Both the position numbers and the translations under genes were made by a program. Below, piece after piece: positions 27,095-35,829 of a stretch of DNA of 64,000 bases. Location of the stretch: positions 1 to 64,000 of the forward strand of contig JAGLCJ010000015.1 of assembly GCA_023146255.1 (NCBI GenBank), given 5' to 3'. The notes beneath the pieces are model-generated. The model was not told where the DNA came from and did not search any database. It saw only the letters and a list, made by a program, of their open reading frames with translations. The stretch is from Alcanivoracaceae bacterium (lineage in GTDB: Bacteria; Pseudomonadota; Gammaproteobacteria; Pseudomonadales; Alcanivoracaceae). Position 1 is the stretch's first letter, and every line of letters begins with the position of its first letter.

Positions 27095-27565
27095 ATGACC
27101 GGATTCACCACTATCGAAGGCAACTTCCAGAATGTCGGCGGCCGCTATGCGATCGTCGTGTCCCGTTTCAACAGCTTTGTCGTCGAAGCGCTGCTCAGCG
27201 GCGCTGTCGACACCCTGGTGCGCCACGGCGTCAAGGCCGCCGATATCAGCGTGGTCCGAGTGCCGGGCGCCTGGGAGCTGCCGGTGGCGGTCAAGCGTCT
27301 GGCTGACAAGGGTGGCTTCGATGCGATCATCACCCTTGGTGCGGTGATCCGTGGCGGCACCGCCCATTTCGAATATGTGGCCGGTGAAGCGGCCAAGGGC
27401 ATTGCTGCCGTGCAGAATGCCACTGGCGTTCCGGTGGCGTTCGGCGTCCTCACCGTGGACAGCATTGAGCAGGCTATTGAGCGCTCCGGCACCAAGGCCG
27501 GTAACAAGGGCGCGGAAGCGGCCCTGTGCGCACTGGAAATGGTCAGCCTGTTCAAGCAGCTCTGA
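27095..27565 (+). CDS. ribH: 6,7-dimethyl-8-ribityllumazine synthase
   Basis: 156 residues. It condenses the ribityl-pyrimidine with dihydroxybutanone phosphate and forms 60-subunit shells or decamers. Typical segments are YAIVVSRFNSFV, RVPGAWELPVAVKRLA, ITLGAVIRGGTAHFEYV and GVLTVDSIEQA. The stop overlaps the nusB start by one base. Separated from the other rib genes by a 5.8-kb stretch. Confidence 0.98.
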   Translation: MTGFTTIEGNFQNVGGRYAIVVSRFNSFVVEALLSGAVDTLVRHGVKAADISVVRVPGAWELPVAVKRLADKGGFDAIITLGAVIRGGTAHFEYVAGEAAKGIAAVQNATGVPVAFGVLTVDSIEQAIERSGTKAGNKGAEAALCALEMVSLFKQL

Positions 27566-28017
27566 TGACTGACCTGTCCGCAGCTCCGTCTACTCCGGCG
27601 GCGCGTCGCAAGGCGCGCCGTTTTGCCCTGCAGGCCGTGTACCAGTGGCAGTTGTCGAAGAACGATCTTGCCGACATCGAACTGCAGTTTCTTACCGACA
27701 ACGATATGAAGAAGGTCGACCGGCAGTATTTCCATGATCTGCTGCACGGTATTCCGGCCCGTCTTGGCGAGCTCGACTCCGCCCTGCAGCCGGCGCTGGA
27801 CCGGCCGCTGGTGGAGGTTTCCCAGGTCGAGAAAGCGATCTTGCGGATCGGTGCCTTTGAACTGCTGGCGCGCCCTGATGTCCCTTGGCGAGTGATCATC
27901 AACGAGGGTATTGAGCTTGCCAAGGTGTTCGGTGCCGACGATTCCTTCAAGTACGTCAACGGGGTGCTGGACAAGGTGGCCCGCCGACTGCGTACGGAAG
28001 AAGTGCGCGGCTTCTGA
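27565..28017 (+). CDS. nusB: Transcription antitermination factor NusB
   Basis: 150 residues. RKARRFALQAVYQWQLS near the N-terminus and the C-terminal INEGIELAKVFGADDSFKYVNGVLDKVA are NusB signatures. It binds boxA RNA with NusE (S10) in rRNA antitermination. The start at 27565 gives the TGATG overlap with ribH. Confidence 0.98.
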   Translation: MTDLSAAPSTPAARRKARRFALQAVYQWQLSKNDLADIELQFLTDNDMKKVDRQYFHDLLHGIPARLGELDSALQPALDRPLVEVSQVEKAILRIGAFELLARPDVPWRVIINEGIELAKVFGADDSFKYVNGVLDKVARRLRTEEVRGF

Positions 28018-28053
28018 TTTCCTCCCGGCCCGCTTCGCGGGCCAGCTGCATGG

Positions 28054-29004
28054 ATGGATGCCGGAGTGAATGAGTTCGAGCTGATTCGCCGGTTCTTTCG
28101 CGGTCGCACCGGCCCCGGGGTATTGCTCGGGCCGGGCGATGACGGCGCGTTGTTGCTGCCGACTCCGGGCATGCAACTGGTCATGACCATGGACACGCTG
28201 CTGTCCGGTCGCCACTTCCCCGAAGACCTGCCAGCTGCCGATATCGGCTGGCGATCGCTGGCAGTGAATCTGTCCGATCTTGCTGCCATGGGCGCGGAGC
28301 CGCGCTGGTGTCTGCTCAGCCTGTCTCTTCCGCAAGCGGATGAGACCTGGCTGGCATCATTCTGCAAGGGCTTTTTCGCGCTGGCGGAGCAGGCCGGTAT
28401 CACGCTGGTTGGTGGCGATATGGTGCGCGGACCGCTGTCGATTACCGTGCAGGCCACCGGAGAGGTGCCGGCTGGCAAGGCCCTGCTGCGCAGTGGTGCC
28501 CGGCCTGGTGATCGTATCTGTCTGGCTGGTGTGCCCGGAGAAGCGGCGGCCGGTCTGCAGTGCTGGCAGGCTGGTGAGCGCAGCGGTGCGCTGGTGGATG
28601 CGTTCTGCCGGCCGCAACCGCAATTGCAGCTGGGCCGCCGCCTGCGCGGGCTGGCCAGCGCCTGCATCGATATTTCTGATGGATTGCTGGCGGATCTTGG
28701 TCACGTTCTTGCCGAAAGCGGTGGTCTGGGGGCCGGACTGCAACTTGCTCGCATGCCGACTTCCGCGGCGCTGGCTGGCTGGGGCAGCGCTGCACAACAA
28801 CGGGCAGCCCAGCTCGCCGGTGGCGATGATTATCTGCTGCTGTTCACCGTGCCACCGGTGTTTAATCTGCCGTCGCAGTGGCGAGAAATTGGTCGGGTCG
28901 AGGCGCGTAAAGGCATCCGGGTGACGGATGCCGATGGCCAGCTGTTGACCGATCTGCCGCACGGTTGGGATCACTTCGCCAGAGGAGACAGCAGTCATGC
29001 ATGA
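28054..29004 (+). CDS. thiL: Thiamine-monophosphate kinase
   Basis: 316 residues. Phosphorylates thiamine phosphate to thiamine diphosphate. NEFELIRRFF at the start, GPGDDGALL (metal/ATP binding), TMDTLLSGRHFP, VNLSDLAAMGAEP, GGDMVRGPLSITV, DISDGLLADLGH and LAGGDDYLLLF are family motifs. The start could be ATG 28054 or GTG 28066; neither has a convincing ribosome-binding site. It overlaps the next gene by 8 bp. Confidence 0.96.
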   Translation: MDAGVNEFELIRRFFRGRTGPGVLLGPGDDGALLLPTPGMQLVMTMDTLLSGRHFPEDLPAADIGWRSLAVNLSDLAAMGAEPRWCLLSLSLPQADETWLASFCKGFFALAEQAGITLVGGDMVRGPLSITVQATGEVPAGKALLRSGARPGDRICLAGVPGEAAAGLQCWQAGERSGALVDAFCRPQPQLQLGRRLRGLASACIDISDGLLADLGHVLAESGGLGAGLQLARMPTSAALAGWGSAAQQRAAQLAGGDDYLLLFTVPPVFNLPSQWREIGRVEARKGIRVTDADGQLLTDLPHGWDHFARGDSSHA

Positions 29005-30220
29005 CACTCGCTCCGTGGTAATCGTGGGCGCCAATATCGCCGGCATGACCGCCGCCCGTGCGCTGGCTGGCCGGATATCGGTCAAGGTTTATGAGCCGAC
29101 GGCGGCTCTGGAATGGCTGCCGAATATTCATGAGCTGATTTCCGGACTCAAGCGGCCGCACAATCTGCGTGTGGAGCGTGGTCCATTGCTGGCTCGCGGT
29201 GGCCATGACTGGCATCGCCAGCGGGTGGTGGCGATCGATCCGCACCGGCATCAGTTGACGCTCGAAGATGGCTCTGAACAGCTTTTTTCCCAGTTGATAG
29301 TTGCCATTGGCGGCGTTCATTACAGTGGTACCGTGCCGGGGGCCGCCGAGTATGCGATGCCGTTCAAGTCGGTGGCTGACTGCCAGCGTATCGGCATTCG
29401 ACTGCAGCAGCTGGCCAGCCGTCCGGGACCGATGCGGGTGGTGATTGTCGGTGCCGGTGTTGAGGGTGTTGAGGCATTGGGAGAAGTGCTGCGTCGTTTT
29501 GGTCGACGACCCGGGCTCAGCATCAAGGTTATTGATAGTCGGGAACGGATTCTGCGCAACCTGCCAGCGGCGGTGGACGAGACCATTCGCCGACACTGCG
29601 CAACCTGGCCGGTGGAGTTCTGCCTTGGCGAGCGGGTTGCCGCACTCGATGGCGAACAGATTCAGTTGCAGAGTGGCCTCAGCCTGGCGGCGGATATCGT
29701 GATCTGGACGGGAGGTGTCGGTGCCCATCCGCTGCTGCATGCCAGCCACCTCAGTGATGACAGCGGCTTCGCTCCGGTCAGTGCCGAGCTGCATAACGAT
29801 CATGCTGACGGCATATATGTGGTCGGTGATGCCGTCAGCAGGGTTGCCGGCGTCGAGCTGGAACGACAGGCCTACCATGCCATCGACATGGCCCGAGTGG
29901 CGGCGGCAAATGTGCTGGCTACCCGCGCCGGTCGGTCGTTGCAAAGTTATCGCGCAGCAATGAAGCCGCAGCTGATTACCTTTGGCGAGCTGGATACGTT
30001 CATGGTCAGTGGCGAACGGGTGGTTGCCAGTCCGTCATTGCGGTTGTTGAAAGAAGCGATCTATCAGGCCGGCATCGCCGGCTTTGATCATCGCCGTGGC
30101 GACCGGCGCCTGTGGGGGTTGTGGCGACGTATTCTCGACAGCGGCATCGATGGCAGCATCGACAGCCTGCGTCATCCGGCGACCCTGCTGGGCTGGGCCC
30201 GTGTCCGTATTCTGGAGTGA
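28997..30220 (+). CDS. FAD-dependent pyridine nucleotide-disulphide oxidoreductase (NDH-2-like)
   Basis: 407 residues. The N-terminal FAD-binding motif is VVIVGANIAGMTAARALAG, the second dinucleotide (NAD(P)H) motif is VVIVGAGVEGVEALGEVL (about residue 148), and the FAD-ribityl motif is GIYVVGDAV (about 273). It belongs to the type II NADH dehydrogenase / sulfide-quinone reductase-like group; the electron acceptor is not clear. It overlaps thiL by 8 bp and ends 3 bp before the pgpA ATG, so it is embedded in the thiL-pgpA operon, where these two genes usually are neighbours. Confidence 0.9.
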   Translation: MHDTRSVVIVGANIAGMTAARALAGRISVKVYEPTAALEWLPNIHELISGLKRPHNLRVERGPLLARGGHDWHRQRVVAIDPHRHQLTLEDGSEQLFSQLIVAIGGVHYSGTVPGAAEYAMPFKSVADCQRIGIRLQQLASRPGPMRVVIVGAGVEGVEALGEVLRRFGRRPGLSIKVIDSRERILRNLPAAVDETIRRHCATWPVEFCLGERVAALDGEQIQLQSGLSLAADIVIWTGGVGAHPLLHASHLSDDSGFAPVSAELHNDHADGIYVVGDAVSRVAGVELERQAYHAIDMARVAAANVLATRAGRSLQSYRAAMKPQLITFGELDTFMVSGERVVASPSLRLLKEAIYQAGIAGFDHRRGDRRLWGLWRRILDSGIDGSIDSLRHPATLLGWARVRILE

Positions 30221-30223
30221 GTG

Positions 30224-30691
30224 ATGAGTGTGAAGCCTGACATGCGCAACCCGGTGCATTTCCTCGCCTTCGGTTTTGGCAGCGGACTGTCGCCGAAGGC
30301 GCCAGGCACCATGGGCACGCTGGCGGCGCTGCCGGTCTGGTATCTGCTGGCTCAGCTGCCGCTGGCTGGCTATCTTGCCGGTCTGCTGCTGGTGATCGCG
30401 GTGGGGCCATATCTGTGCGGCAAGACCGCCCGTGATCTCGGGGTGCATGATCACGGCGGTATCGTCTGGGATGAGATTGCCGGCTTTTTGTTGACCATGC
30501 TGCTGGTGCCAGTGAGTGTCTGGACAGCACTGGTCGGGTTCGCCCTGTTTCGCCTGTTTGATATCGTCAAGCCGTGGCCAATCGGCTGGCTCGACAAGCA
30601 CGTCCACGGTGGCACCGGAATTATGCTGGATGATCTGGTAGCTGCGCTCTATGCTGGGGGCTGCATTCAGGGACTGCTCTGGTGGTGGTAA
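30224..30691 (+). CDS. pgpA: Phosphatidylglycerophosphatase A
   Basis: 155-residue inner-membrane phosphatase that makes phosphatidylglycerol from phosphatidylglycerol phosphate. Hallmarks: FGFGSGLSPKAPGTMGTL, DHGGIVWDEIAGF (metal-binding acidic residues) and FRLFDIVKPWPI, HGGTGIMLDDLVA. Three or four hydrophobic segments. ATG 30224 is preferred to GTG 30221, which directly precedes it. Confidence 0.97.
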   Translation: MSVKPDMRNPVHFLAFGFGSGLSPKAPGTMGTLAALPVWYLLAQLPLAGYLAGLLLVIAVGPYLCGKTARDLGVHDHGGIVWDEIAGFLLTMLLVPVSVWTALVGFALFRLFDIVKPWPIGWLDKHVHGGTGIMLDDLVAALYAGGCIQGLLWWW

Positions 30692-30706
30692 AGGCGGTAA
30701 CGGCTG

Positions 30707-31948
30707 GTGACAACCGAGAACAATAACAACACAACCGGTCAGCATGAGCTGATCCTTAGCCATCTCGCCAGGCGTGATTTCTGGCTGTTTCTGCCCGAGC
30801 CTCTGGAAGCCGATTTCTGTCGTGATCAGGATCGACGTGCGGTAGATGGATTTAACAGCACCATAGCTGCCATTGCCCTGCTGTACCTTGGTCTTGGTCT
30901 TGCTCTCGTTGTCATCAGTGGCCCCGGTAATCTTGGCTTCTGGCCTGCCAGCTATGGCGTCTTCATGGTGCTGATTGCCACCGCCTGGTTGCTGTCGGTG
31001 GCGAGCCTGCTCAGTCGTCATTACCAGTTGGTGATGGCCGTGCTGGTTACTGTCGCGGTGGCGTTTGCCTTGGTGCACCCCTCACTGATTCACGATGGCA
31101 CCCTCTATCATCTGGTTCACGAAGGCACCATCTTTGTCATGGTGGTGGTTTTTCTCGGTCTTAACCTGAGGCTGCCCTGGGCGCTGGTGGCGAGCCTTTC
31201 CGGTGCCGCCATTGCCATCACCATTACCCTGGTGCTTTCGCTGAAGCCAGACTGGCATCTGAGCGCCTCAACCTTTCTCGGTGGCAGCATGCTCGGCATT
31301 GTACTGCGCTATCGCGATGAGCGTTATTTGCGTCGTGATTACCTGCATGCCAGATTGCTGACGCTGGATAATGAACGCATTCAGGCAATGGCGGATCAGC
31401 TTGAACGCCTGTCATTTCTTGATGGTCTGACTGGTCTTGCCAATCGTCGCTACTTTGACAGCAGCCTGGACAAAGCCTGGCGTACTTGTTTGCGTGAAAA
31501 TGCCCCATTGACAGTGATCATGCTCGACGTCGATTTTTTCAAACCGTATAACGATGAGTACGGCCATCAGCAGGGCGATCAGGCATTGCGTGATCTGGCG
31601 GCAACGATCGCGGCTCAGGCAGTACGGCCGCAGGATCTGGTTGCTCGTTATGGTGGTGAGGAGTTTGTTGCGCTGTTGCCCTGGGTGGATGAAGCATCTG
31701 CCGGACATATGGCCGAGCGTATTCTGAAGGCGGTCTGTGATTTGAAATTGCCGCACTCGAGTTCCGGCTGTGCCGATTACGTTACTGTCAGCGCCGGGGT
31801 GGCGACACTGATACCGAAGGCGGAGCTGCAACCATCGTCGCTGGTGGCGGCCGCTGATGAGGCACTGTATCAGGCCAAGCGTACCGGTCGAAACCGTTGG
31901 GTGAGGGCGGCAAGTGTTTCAGCGCAGACTGCCAGCTCTACAAGCTGA
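30707..31948 (+). CDS. Membrane-bound diguanylate cyclase (GGDEF)
   Basis: 413 residues starting with GTG. About five or six transmembrane helices (residues ~45-200) form a sensor part, a short coiled coil (about 205-235) follows, then a GGDEF domain with DGLTGLANRR, DVDFFKPYND and the active-site motif RYGGEEF. The inhibitory I-site RPQD lies five residues before GGEEF, so feedback inhibition by c-di-GMP is expected. It is 15 bp after pgpA. Its last 11 bases overlap the 3' end of dxs on the other strand. Confidence 0.94.
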   Translation: MTTENNNNTTGQHELILSHLARRDFWLFLPEPLEADFCRDQDRRAVDGFNSTIAAIALLYLGLGLALVVISGPGNLGFWPASYGVFMVLIATAWLLSVASLLSRHYQLVMAVLVTVAVAFALVHPSLIHDGTLYHLVHEGTIFVMVVVFLGLNLRLPWALVASLSGAAIAITITLVLSLKPDWHLSASTFLGGSMLGIVLRYRDERYLRRDYLHARLLTLDNERIQAMADQLERLSFLDGLTGLANRRYFDSSLDKAWRTCLRENAPLTVIMLDVDFFKPYNDEYGHQQGDQALRDLAATIAAQAVRPQDLVARYGGEEFVALLPWVDEASAGHMAERILKAVCDLKLPHSSSGCADYVTVSAGVATLIPKAELQPSSLVAAADEALYQAKRTGRNRWVRAASVSAQTASSTS

Positions 31949-33830
31949 GCAGGCGTTGCCGAATTGCTGCACTGATGCCATTCCCGTCGAGTCCCTGCTG
32001 GGCAAGTAATGCTTCACGTTTGCCATGATGAATAAATGCATCGGGCAGGCCGAGATTAAGCAGGCGAACCTGATGTCCCCGTTCAATCAGATATTCATTC
32101 ACGGCAGAGCCGGCACCGGTCATGCGTTGGTGGTCTTCGACGCTGACGATCAGTTGATGTGATCCTGCCAGCTCATCTAGCAATGCTGAATCAAGCGGCT
32201 TTACCCAGCGCATATCCACCACAGTGGCGTTCAATGCTTCGCCAGCCTCGATGGCGGCGGGGAGCAGCGGGCCGAACGAAACGATGGCCACCTCTGCACC
32301 CCTGCGAACCACCCGTGCCTTGCCAATCGCCAGCGTATTCAACGAGGGCTCAATGGTGACGCCCGGTCCGGTGCCGCGAGGATAGCGTACTGCGGCGGGC
32401 CCTGGATGCTTGTAGCAGCTGGTCAGTAACTGCCGGCATTCATTTTCGTCTGATGGCGCGGCGACGATCATATTGGGCACACAGCGCAGATAACCGATAT
32501 CGAATACTCCGCCGTGGGTGGCGCCATCCTCGCCGACGATGCCGGCGCGGTCGATGCCAAAAGTGACATCGAGATCCTGCAGAGCGATGTCATGGATCAG
32601 CTGATCGTATGCACGTTGCAGGAACGTCGAATAAATCGCCACCACCGGCTTCTGTCCTTCGCAGGCAAGGCCGGCGGCCAGCGTCAGCGCGTGCTGTTCG
32701 CAGATGGCGACATCGTGAAAGCGGTGCGGGAAGCGTTTGCTGAACGGCACCATGCCGGAGCCTTCGCACATGGCCGGAGTGATTGCCACCAGCTTCTCGT
32801 CGCGGGCGGCCATGTCGCAGAGCCACTGGCCGAAAATATCCTGATACTTTGGTCCGGCCGGCTTCTTCGCGGTCGCCGGCTGATCGGTTTTTGGTTCGAT
32901 TTTGTTAATGGCATGAAAGCCGATCGGATCTTTTTCCGCCGGCGCAAATCCTTTGCCTTTGGTTGTGTAGATGTGCAGCAGCTGCGGCCCCTTCAGGCTG
33001 CGCATGTTTTCCAGAACACGCAGCAGTTCGTGCAGGTCATGACCGTCAATCGGGCCGATATAATTAAAGCCGATCGATTCGAACAGGGCATCCGGGCTGA
33101 CCATGTTCTTCATGCTTTCTTCAGTGCGACGAACAAACTCCCAGGCCACCGGCATTTTCTGCAGCACTTTCTTACCGCCTTCGCGCAGGGCGATATAGCT
33201 CTTGCTGGCCCAGATGCGGGCAAAGTAAGTGGCCAGCCCGCCGACGTTATGACTGATCGACATATTGTTGTCGTTCAGTACCACCAGCATATTGGCCTTG
33301 GTATGGGCGGCGTGATTGAGAGCTTCGAACGCCTGTCCCGCGGTCATGGCGCCATCGCCGATCACTGCGGCAACGCGGCGATCACGGCCGGCCATCTGCG
33401 CGCCAAGCGCCATGCCGAGTGCCGCGCTGATTGAGGTTGAAGAGTGTCCAACGCCGAAAGTATCGAACTCGGATTCACTGCGTTTCGGGAATCCGGAAAT
33501 GCCATGCTGCTGGCGGATGTTGAGCATGGCATCACGGCGGCCGGTGAGAATCTTGTGCGGATAGGTTTGATGGCCAACATCCCAGACCAGCCGATCATCG
33601 GGCGTTTGATACAGATAATGCAGGGCGACGGTCAGCTCGATCACGCCGAGACTGGCGCCAAAATGGCCACCGGTACGACCCACACACCAGAGCAGATAGG
33701 CACGCAGCTCATCGACTACCTGCTCCAGATCTTCCCGTGGCATGGCGCGCAGATCCGCCGGCCGGTTGATGCGGTCGAGCAAAGGCGTCGGCGGTCGCTG
33801 TAGTGGGATCTCGTCAAACGTTATGGCCAT
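31938..33830 (-). CDS. dxs: 1-deoxy-D-xylulose-5-phosphate synthase
   Basis: Thiamine diphosphate enzyme that starts the MEP isoprenoid pathway from pyruvate and glyceraldehyde 3-phosphate. 630 residues. FGASLGVIELTVALHY, WDVGHQTYPHKILTGRR, ThDP/Mg motif GDGAMTAGQAFEALNHA, later GIDRAGIVGEDGATHGG and C-terminal VEDHQRMTGAGSAV. Start 33830 (MAITFDEIPLQRP) is chosen; the frame is open upstream but not family-like. Last gene of xseB-ispA-dxs. Confidence 0.97.
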   Translation of the reverse strand: MAITFDEIPLQRPPTPLLDRINRPADLRAMPREDLEQVVDELRAYLLWCVGRTGGHFGASLGVIELTVALHYLYQTPDDRLVWDVGHQTYPHKILTGRRDAMLNIRQQHGISGFPKRSESEFDTFGVGHSSTSISAALGMALGAQMAGRDRRVAAVIGDGAMTAGQAFEALNHAAHTKANMLVVLNDNNMSISHNVGGLATYFARIWASKSYIALREGGKKVLQKMPVAWEFVRRTEESMKNMVSPDALFESIGFNYIGPIDGHDLHELLRVLENMRSLKGPQLLHIYTTKGKGFAPAEKDPIGFHAINKIEPKTDQPATAKKPAGPKYQDIFGQWLCDMAARDEKLVAITPAMCEGSGMVPFSKRFPHRFHDVAICEQHALTLAAGLACEGQKPVVAIYSTFLQRAYDQLIHDIALQDLDVTFGIDRAGIVGEDGATHGGVFDIGYLRCVPNMIVAAPSDENECRQLLTSCYKHPGPAAVRYPRGTGPGVTIEPSLNTLAIGKARVVRRGAEVAIVSFGPLLPAAIEAGEALNATVVDMRWVKPLDSALLDELAGSHQLIVSVEDHQRMTGAGSAVNEYLIERGHQVRLLNLGLPDAFIHHGKREALLAQQGLDGNGISAAIRQRLLSL

Positions 33831-33891
33831 GGTGTCCGTCGGTCCGGATGTTCGGGGGCGAAGTATAGCTGCCTGCCAGTGAAGATTCAGT

Positions 33892-34791
33892 TCAGTGTTG
33901 TCGCTCGACAATGTAGCGTGCCAGCGCCGGCAGAATCGAATCCGCCGGTGCCCGGTCGGCGATCGCGGCGCAGGCCTGATCACAAAGCTGGCGAGCGCGT
34001 TGGCGACTGGCGTCAACCCCGATCAGACCGGGAAAAGTGCTTTTGCCCATTTTTTTGTCGGCACCGCTGGACTTGCCCAGCACTTCGGCCGAGCCGGTGA
34101 CATCAAGAATGTCATCCTGTACCTGAAAGGCCAGACCAATGGCATCGCCATATTCGTTCAAGGCGCTGGCCAGTGACACGTCTTCGCGGCCGGAGGCAAT
34201 CAGGCCGAGCTGAAGGGAGGCGGTAATCAGCCGACCGGTTTTCAGGTAGTGCATTTCTTCCAATGCCGCCAGCGTCAGTAGCTGGCCTTCAGCCATCATG
34301 TCCTGCATCTGACCCGCCGCCATGCCTTCGGCGCCGGCGGCGCTGCAGAGGGTGCGGATCAGCGCCACCCGCTGGCTGGCCGCAAACGCGCCGGCACTGG
34401 CCAGTACTTCAAAGGCCAGGGTGTGCAGGGTGTCGCCAGCGAGGATGGCGGTGGCCTCGTCATAGGCCCGATGGCAGGTGGCGCGGCCACGGCGCAGGTC
34501 ATCGTCATCCATCGCCGGCAGATCGTCATGCACCAGTGAGTAGGTATGCAGAAGCTCGATGGCAGCGGCCGGGACATCGGCCTGTTCCGGCGAGCCGCCG
34601 GCCAGCTCACAGGCGGCATAGACCAGAATCGGCCGGATTCGCTTGCCACCGCCGAGGGCGGCGTAGGTCATGGCTTCTGCCAGTCTGGGGGCGGCGCTGG
34701 CGCCATCCGGCAGCAGCCGTAGCATGCTGTCATCGACCCTTCGGCGGCGGTCCGTCATAAAGGCTTGCAGCTTCAGGTAAGCCTCAGTCAT
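33892..34791 (-). CDS. ispA: Farnesyl diphosphate synthase (geranyltranstransferase)
   Basis: 299 residues. Condenses IPP with DMAPP and geranyl-PP. GGGKRIRPILVYAACE, first Asp-rich motif HDDLPAMDDDDLRRG, second QVQDDILDVTGS, and KKMGKSTFPGLIG. The start at 34791 (MTEAYLKLQAFM) overlaps the 3' end of xseB by 8 bp. Confidence 0.97.
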   Translation of the reverse strand: MTEAYLKLQAFMTDRRRRVDDSMLRLLPDGASAAPRLAEAMTYAALGGGKRIRPILVYAACELAGGSPEQADVPAAAIELLHTYSLVHDDLPAMDDDDLRRGRATCHRAYDEATAILAGDTLHTLAFEVLASAGAFAASQRVALIRTLCSAAGAEGMAAGQMQDMMAEGQLLTLAALEEMHYLKTGRLITASLQLGLIASGREDVSLASALNEYGDAIGLAFQVQDDILDVTGSAEVLGKSSGADKKMGKSTFPGLIGVDASRQRARQLCDQACAAIADRAPADSILPALARYIVERQH

Positions 34792-35026
34792 CTTTGGCGT
34801 CGCCAGCGCTGAAGGCTTCCGGCTCACCCTCACCGGCCAGCAGAATGCGGACTTTCTGCTCGGCGGCGCGCAGGGCCTGCTGGCATTCACGGGTCAGTTT
34901 AACGCCCTCCTCGAAGGCCTTGAGGGACTCCTCCAGAGACAGTTCACCGGATTCCATCCGTTCCACCAGCGCTTCGAGGGTGTCGAGCGACTGCTCCAGA
35001 TTTGCGGCTTGGGGTTTGCGGGCCAT
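34784..35026 (-). CDS. xseB: Exodeoxyribonuclease VII small subunit
   Basis: 80 residues, an alpha-helical hairpin: LEQSLDTLEALVERMESGEL, SLEESLKAFEEGVKLTRECQ. It binds the XseA large subunit. Its length and place directly before ispA-dxs fit the conserved xseB-ispA-dxs operon. Confidence 0.97.
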   Translation of the reverse strand: MARKPQAANLEQSLDTLEALVERMESGELSLEESLKAFEEGVKLTRECQQALRAAEQKVRILLAGEGEPEAFSAGDAKDD

Positions 35027-35380
35027 GGGCTTCCTCGGCGCTTGGGTCCATCAATGGGCGGGGCATTGTAGCGTCAGGTTGGTTCAGATGCAGCGTTGGC
35101 AGGCCGGAATCCGGTGCTGCCGGTCCGGTTGTCTGACACCCCTGACAGTAAGTTTGTGCGGCGGCTGACCAGCCGCCGGGCGGCTGAAAAGCTAACCCTC
35201 TGAGGGGTAAAGGGAAAAGTAAAATGGTTAGGATGATCCCCCGGTTTGATTCCAAAACGGAATAAAATTTCATCAGCCGGCGGCGCTATATTGGCTCTCC
35301 TTGCCGGCCCGCAGACCTTCGCCGCCCCTCTTGCGACCTCCTGAGCTATGGCGTTGTCTGTCCCTCGGCCGGCGAGGGTT
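35027..35380. other. xseB - thioesterase intergenic region
   Basis: 354 bp without a supported gene. Besides the candidate xseB promoter it holds a short hairpin GCGGCT/AGCCGC (35161-35176) and an A-rich patch near 35210-35275. I see no known RNA. Confidence 0.5.
35065..35093 (-). promoter_or_regulatory. Possible promoter of xseB-ispA-dxs
   Basis: On the minus strand a good -10 element TACAAT (35070-35065) lies about 40 bases before the xseB start codon. The -35 region (CTGCAT at 17 bp) is weak. Confidence 0.4.
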
Positions 35381-35785
35381 CTACCCTTCCTGTACCGTCT
35401 GCATATGCCCTGAAAGTGCCTGCCTGACTGACTCCGGGATCGGTGTCGCTCGTCTGGCCTGCGGGTCGAAATTGACCAGAGTGGCCAGTCCACGGGCGGT
35501 CATGTGGTCGTCCTGCCAGACCTCCTGGGCCAACTGCAGGGAGCTGTTGCCGAGTCTGGCCACCCGGGTGCGGATCTCGACATCGCTACCAAAACGGGTC
35601 TCGGCGAGATAGTCGATCTCGATGCGCACTACTGCCAGTGCCGCACTTTGCATATCCAGCGTTGGTGAGAACAGCCGCAAAACAGGTTCGCGCGCTTCCA
35701 GAAACCAGACCGGAATCACGGTGTTGTTGATATGGCCGAGGGCATCGGTATCAGAGAAACGGGGGTGAATGCATGTGCTGAACAT
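35381..35785 (-). CDS. Acyl-CoA thioesterase, 4HBT hot-dog family (YbgC/FadM type)
   Basis: 134 residues. The N-terminal motif RFSDTDALGHINNTV carries the catalytic Asp and helix of 4-hydroxybenzoyl-CoA thioesterase-like enzymes, followed by LEAREPVLRLF and VVRIEIDYLAETRFG. Cytoplasmic hydrolysis of an acyl-CoA is likely; the chain length is unknown. Divergent from dusC, 44 bp apart. Confidence 0.9.
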   Translation of the reverse strand: MFSTCIHPRFSDTDALGHINNTVIPVWFLEAREPVLRLFSPTLDMQSAALAVVRIEIDYLAETRFGSDVEIRTRVARLGNSSLQLAQEVWQDDHMTARGLATLVNFDPQARRATPIPESVRQALSGHMQTVQEG

Positions 35786-35829
35786 GTTGTCCTCAGGAGT
35801 AAGCCGCAGCCGATGCTATCATGCAGACC

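Noticed and set aside
27145..28335. 396-codon minus-strand frame across ribH, nusB and thiL
   Set aside because: It spans three well-supported genes on the opposite strand and has shadow-type composition.
32514..33434. 306-codon plus-strand frame
   Set aside because: Antisense to dxs with no ribosome-binding site or domain.
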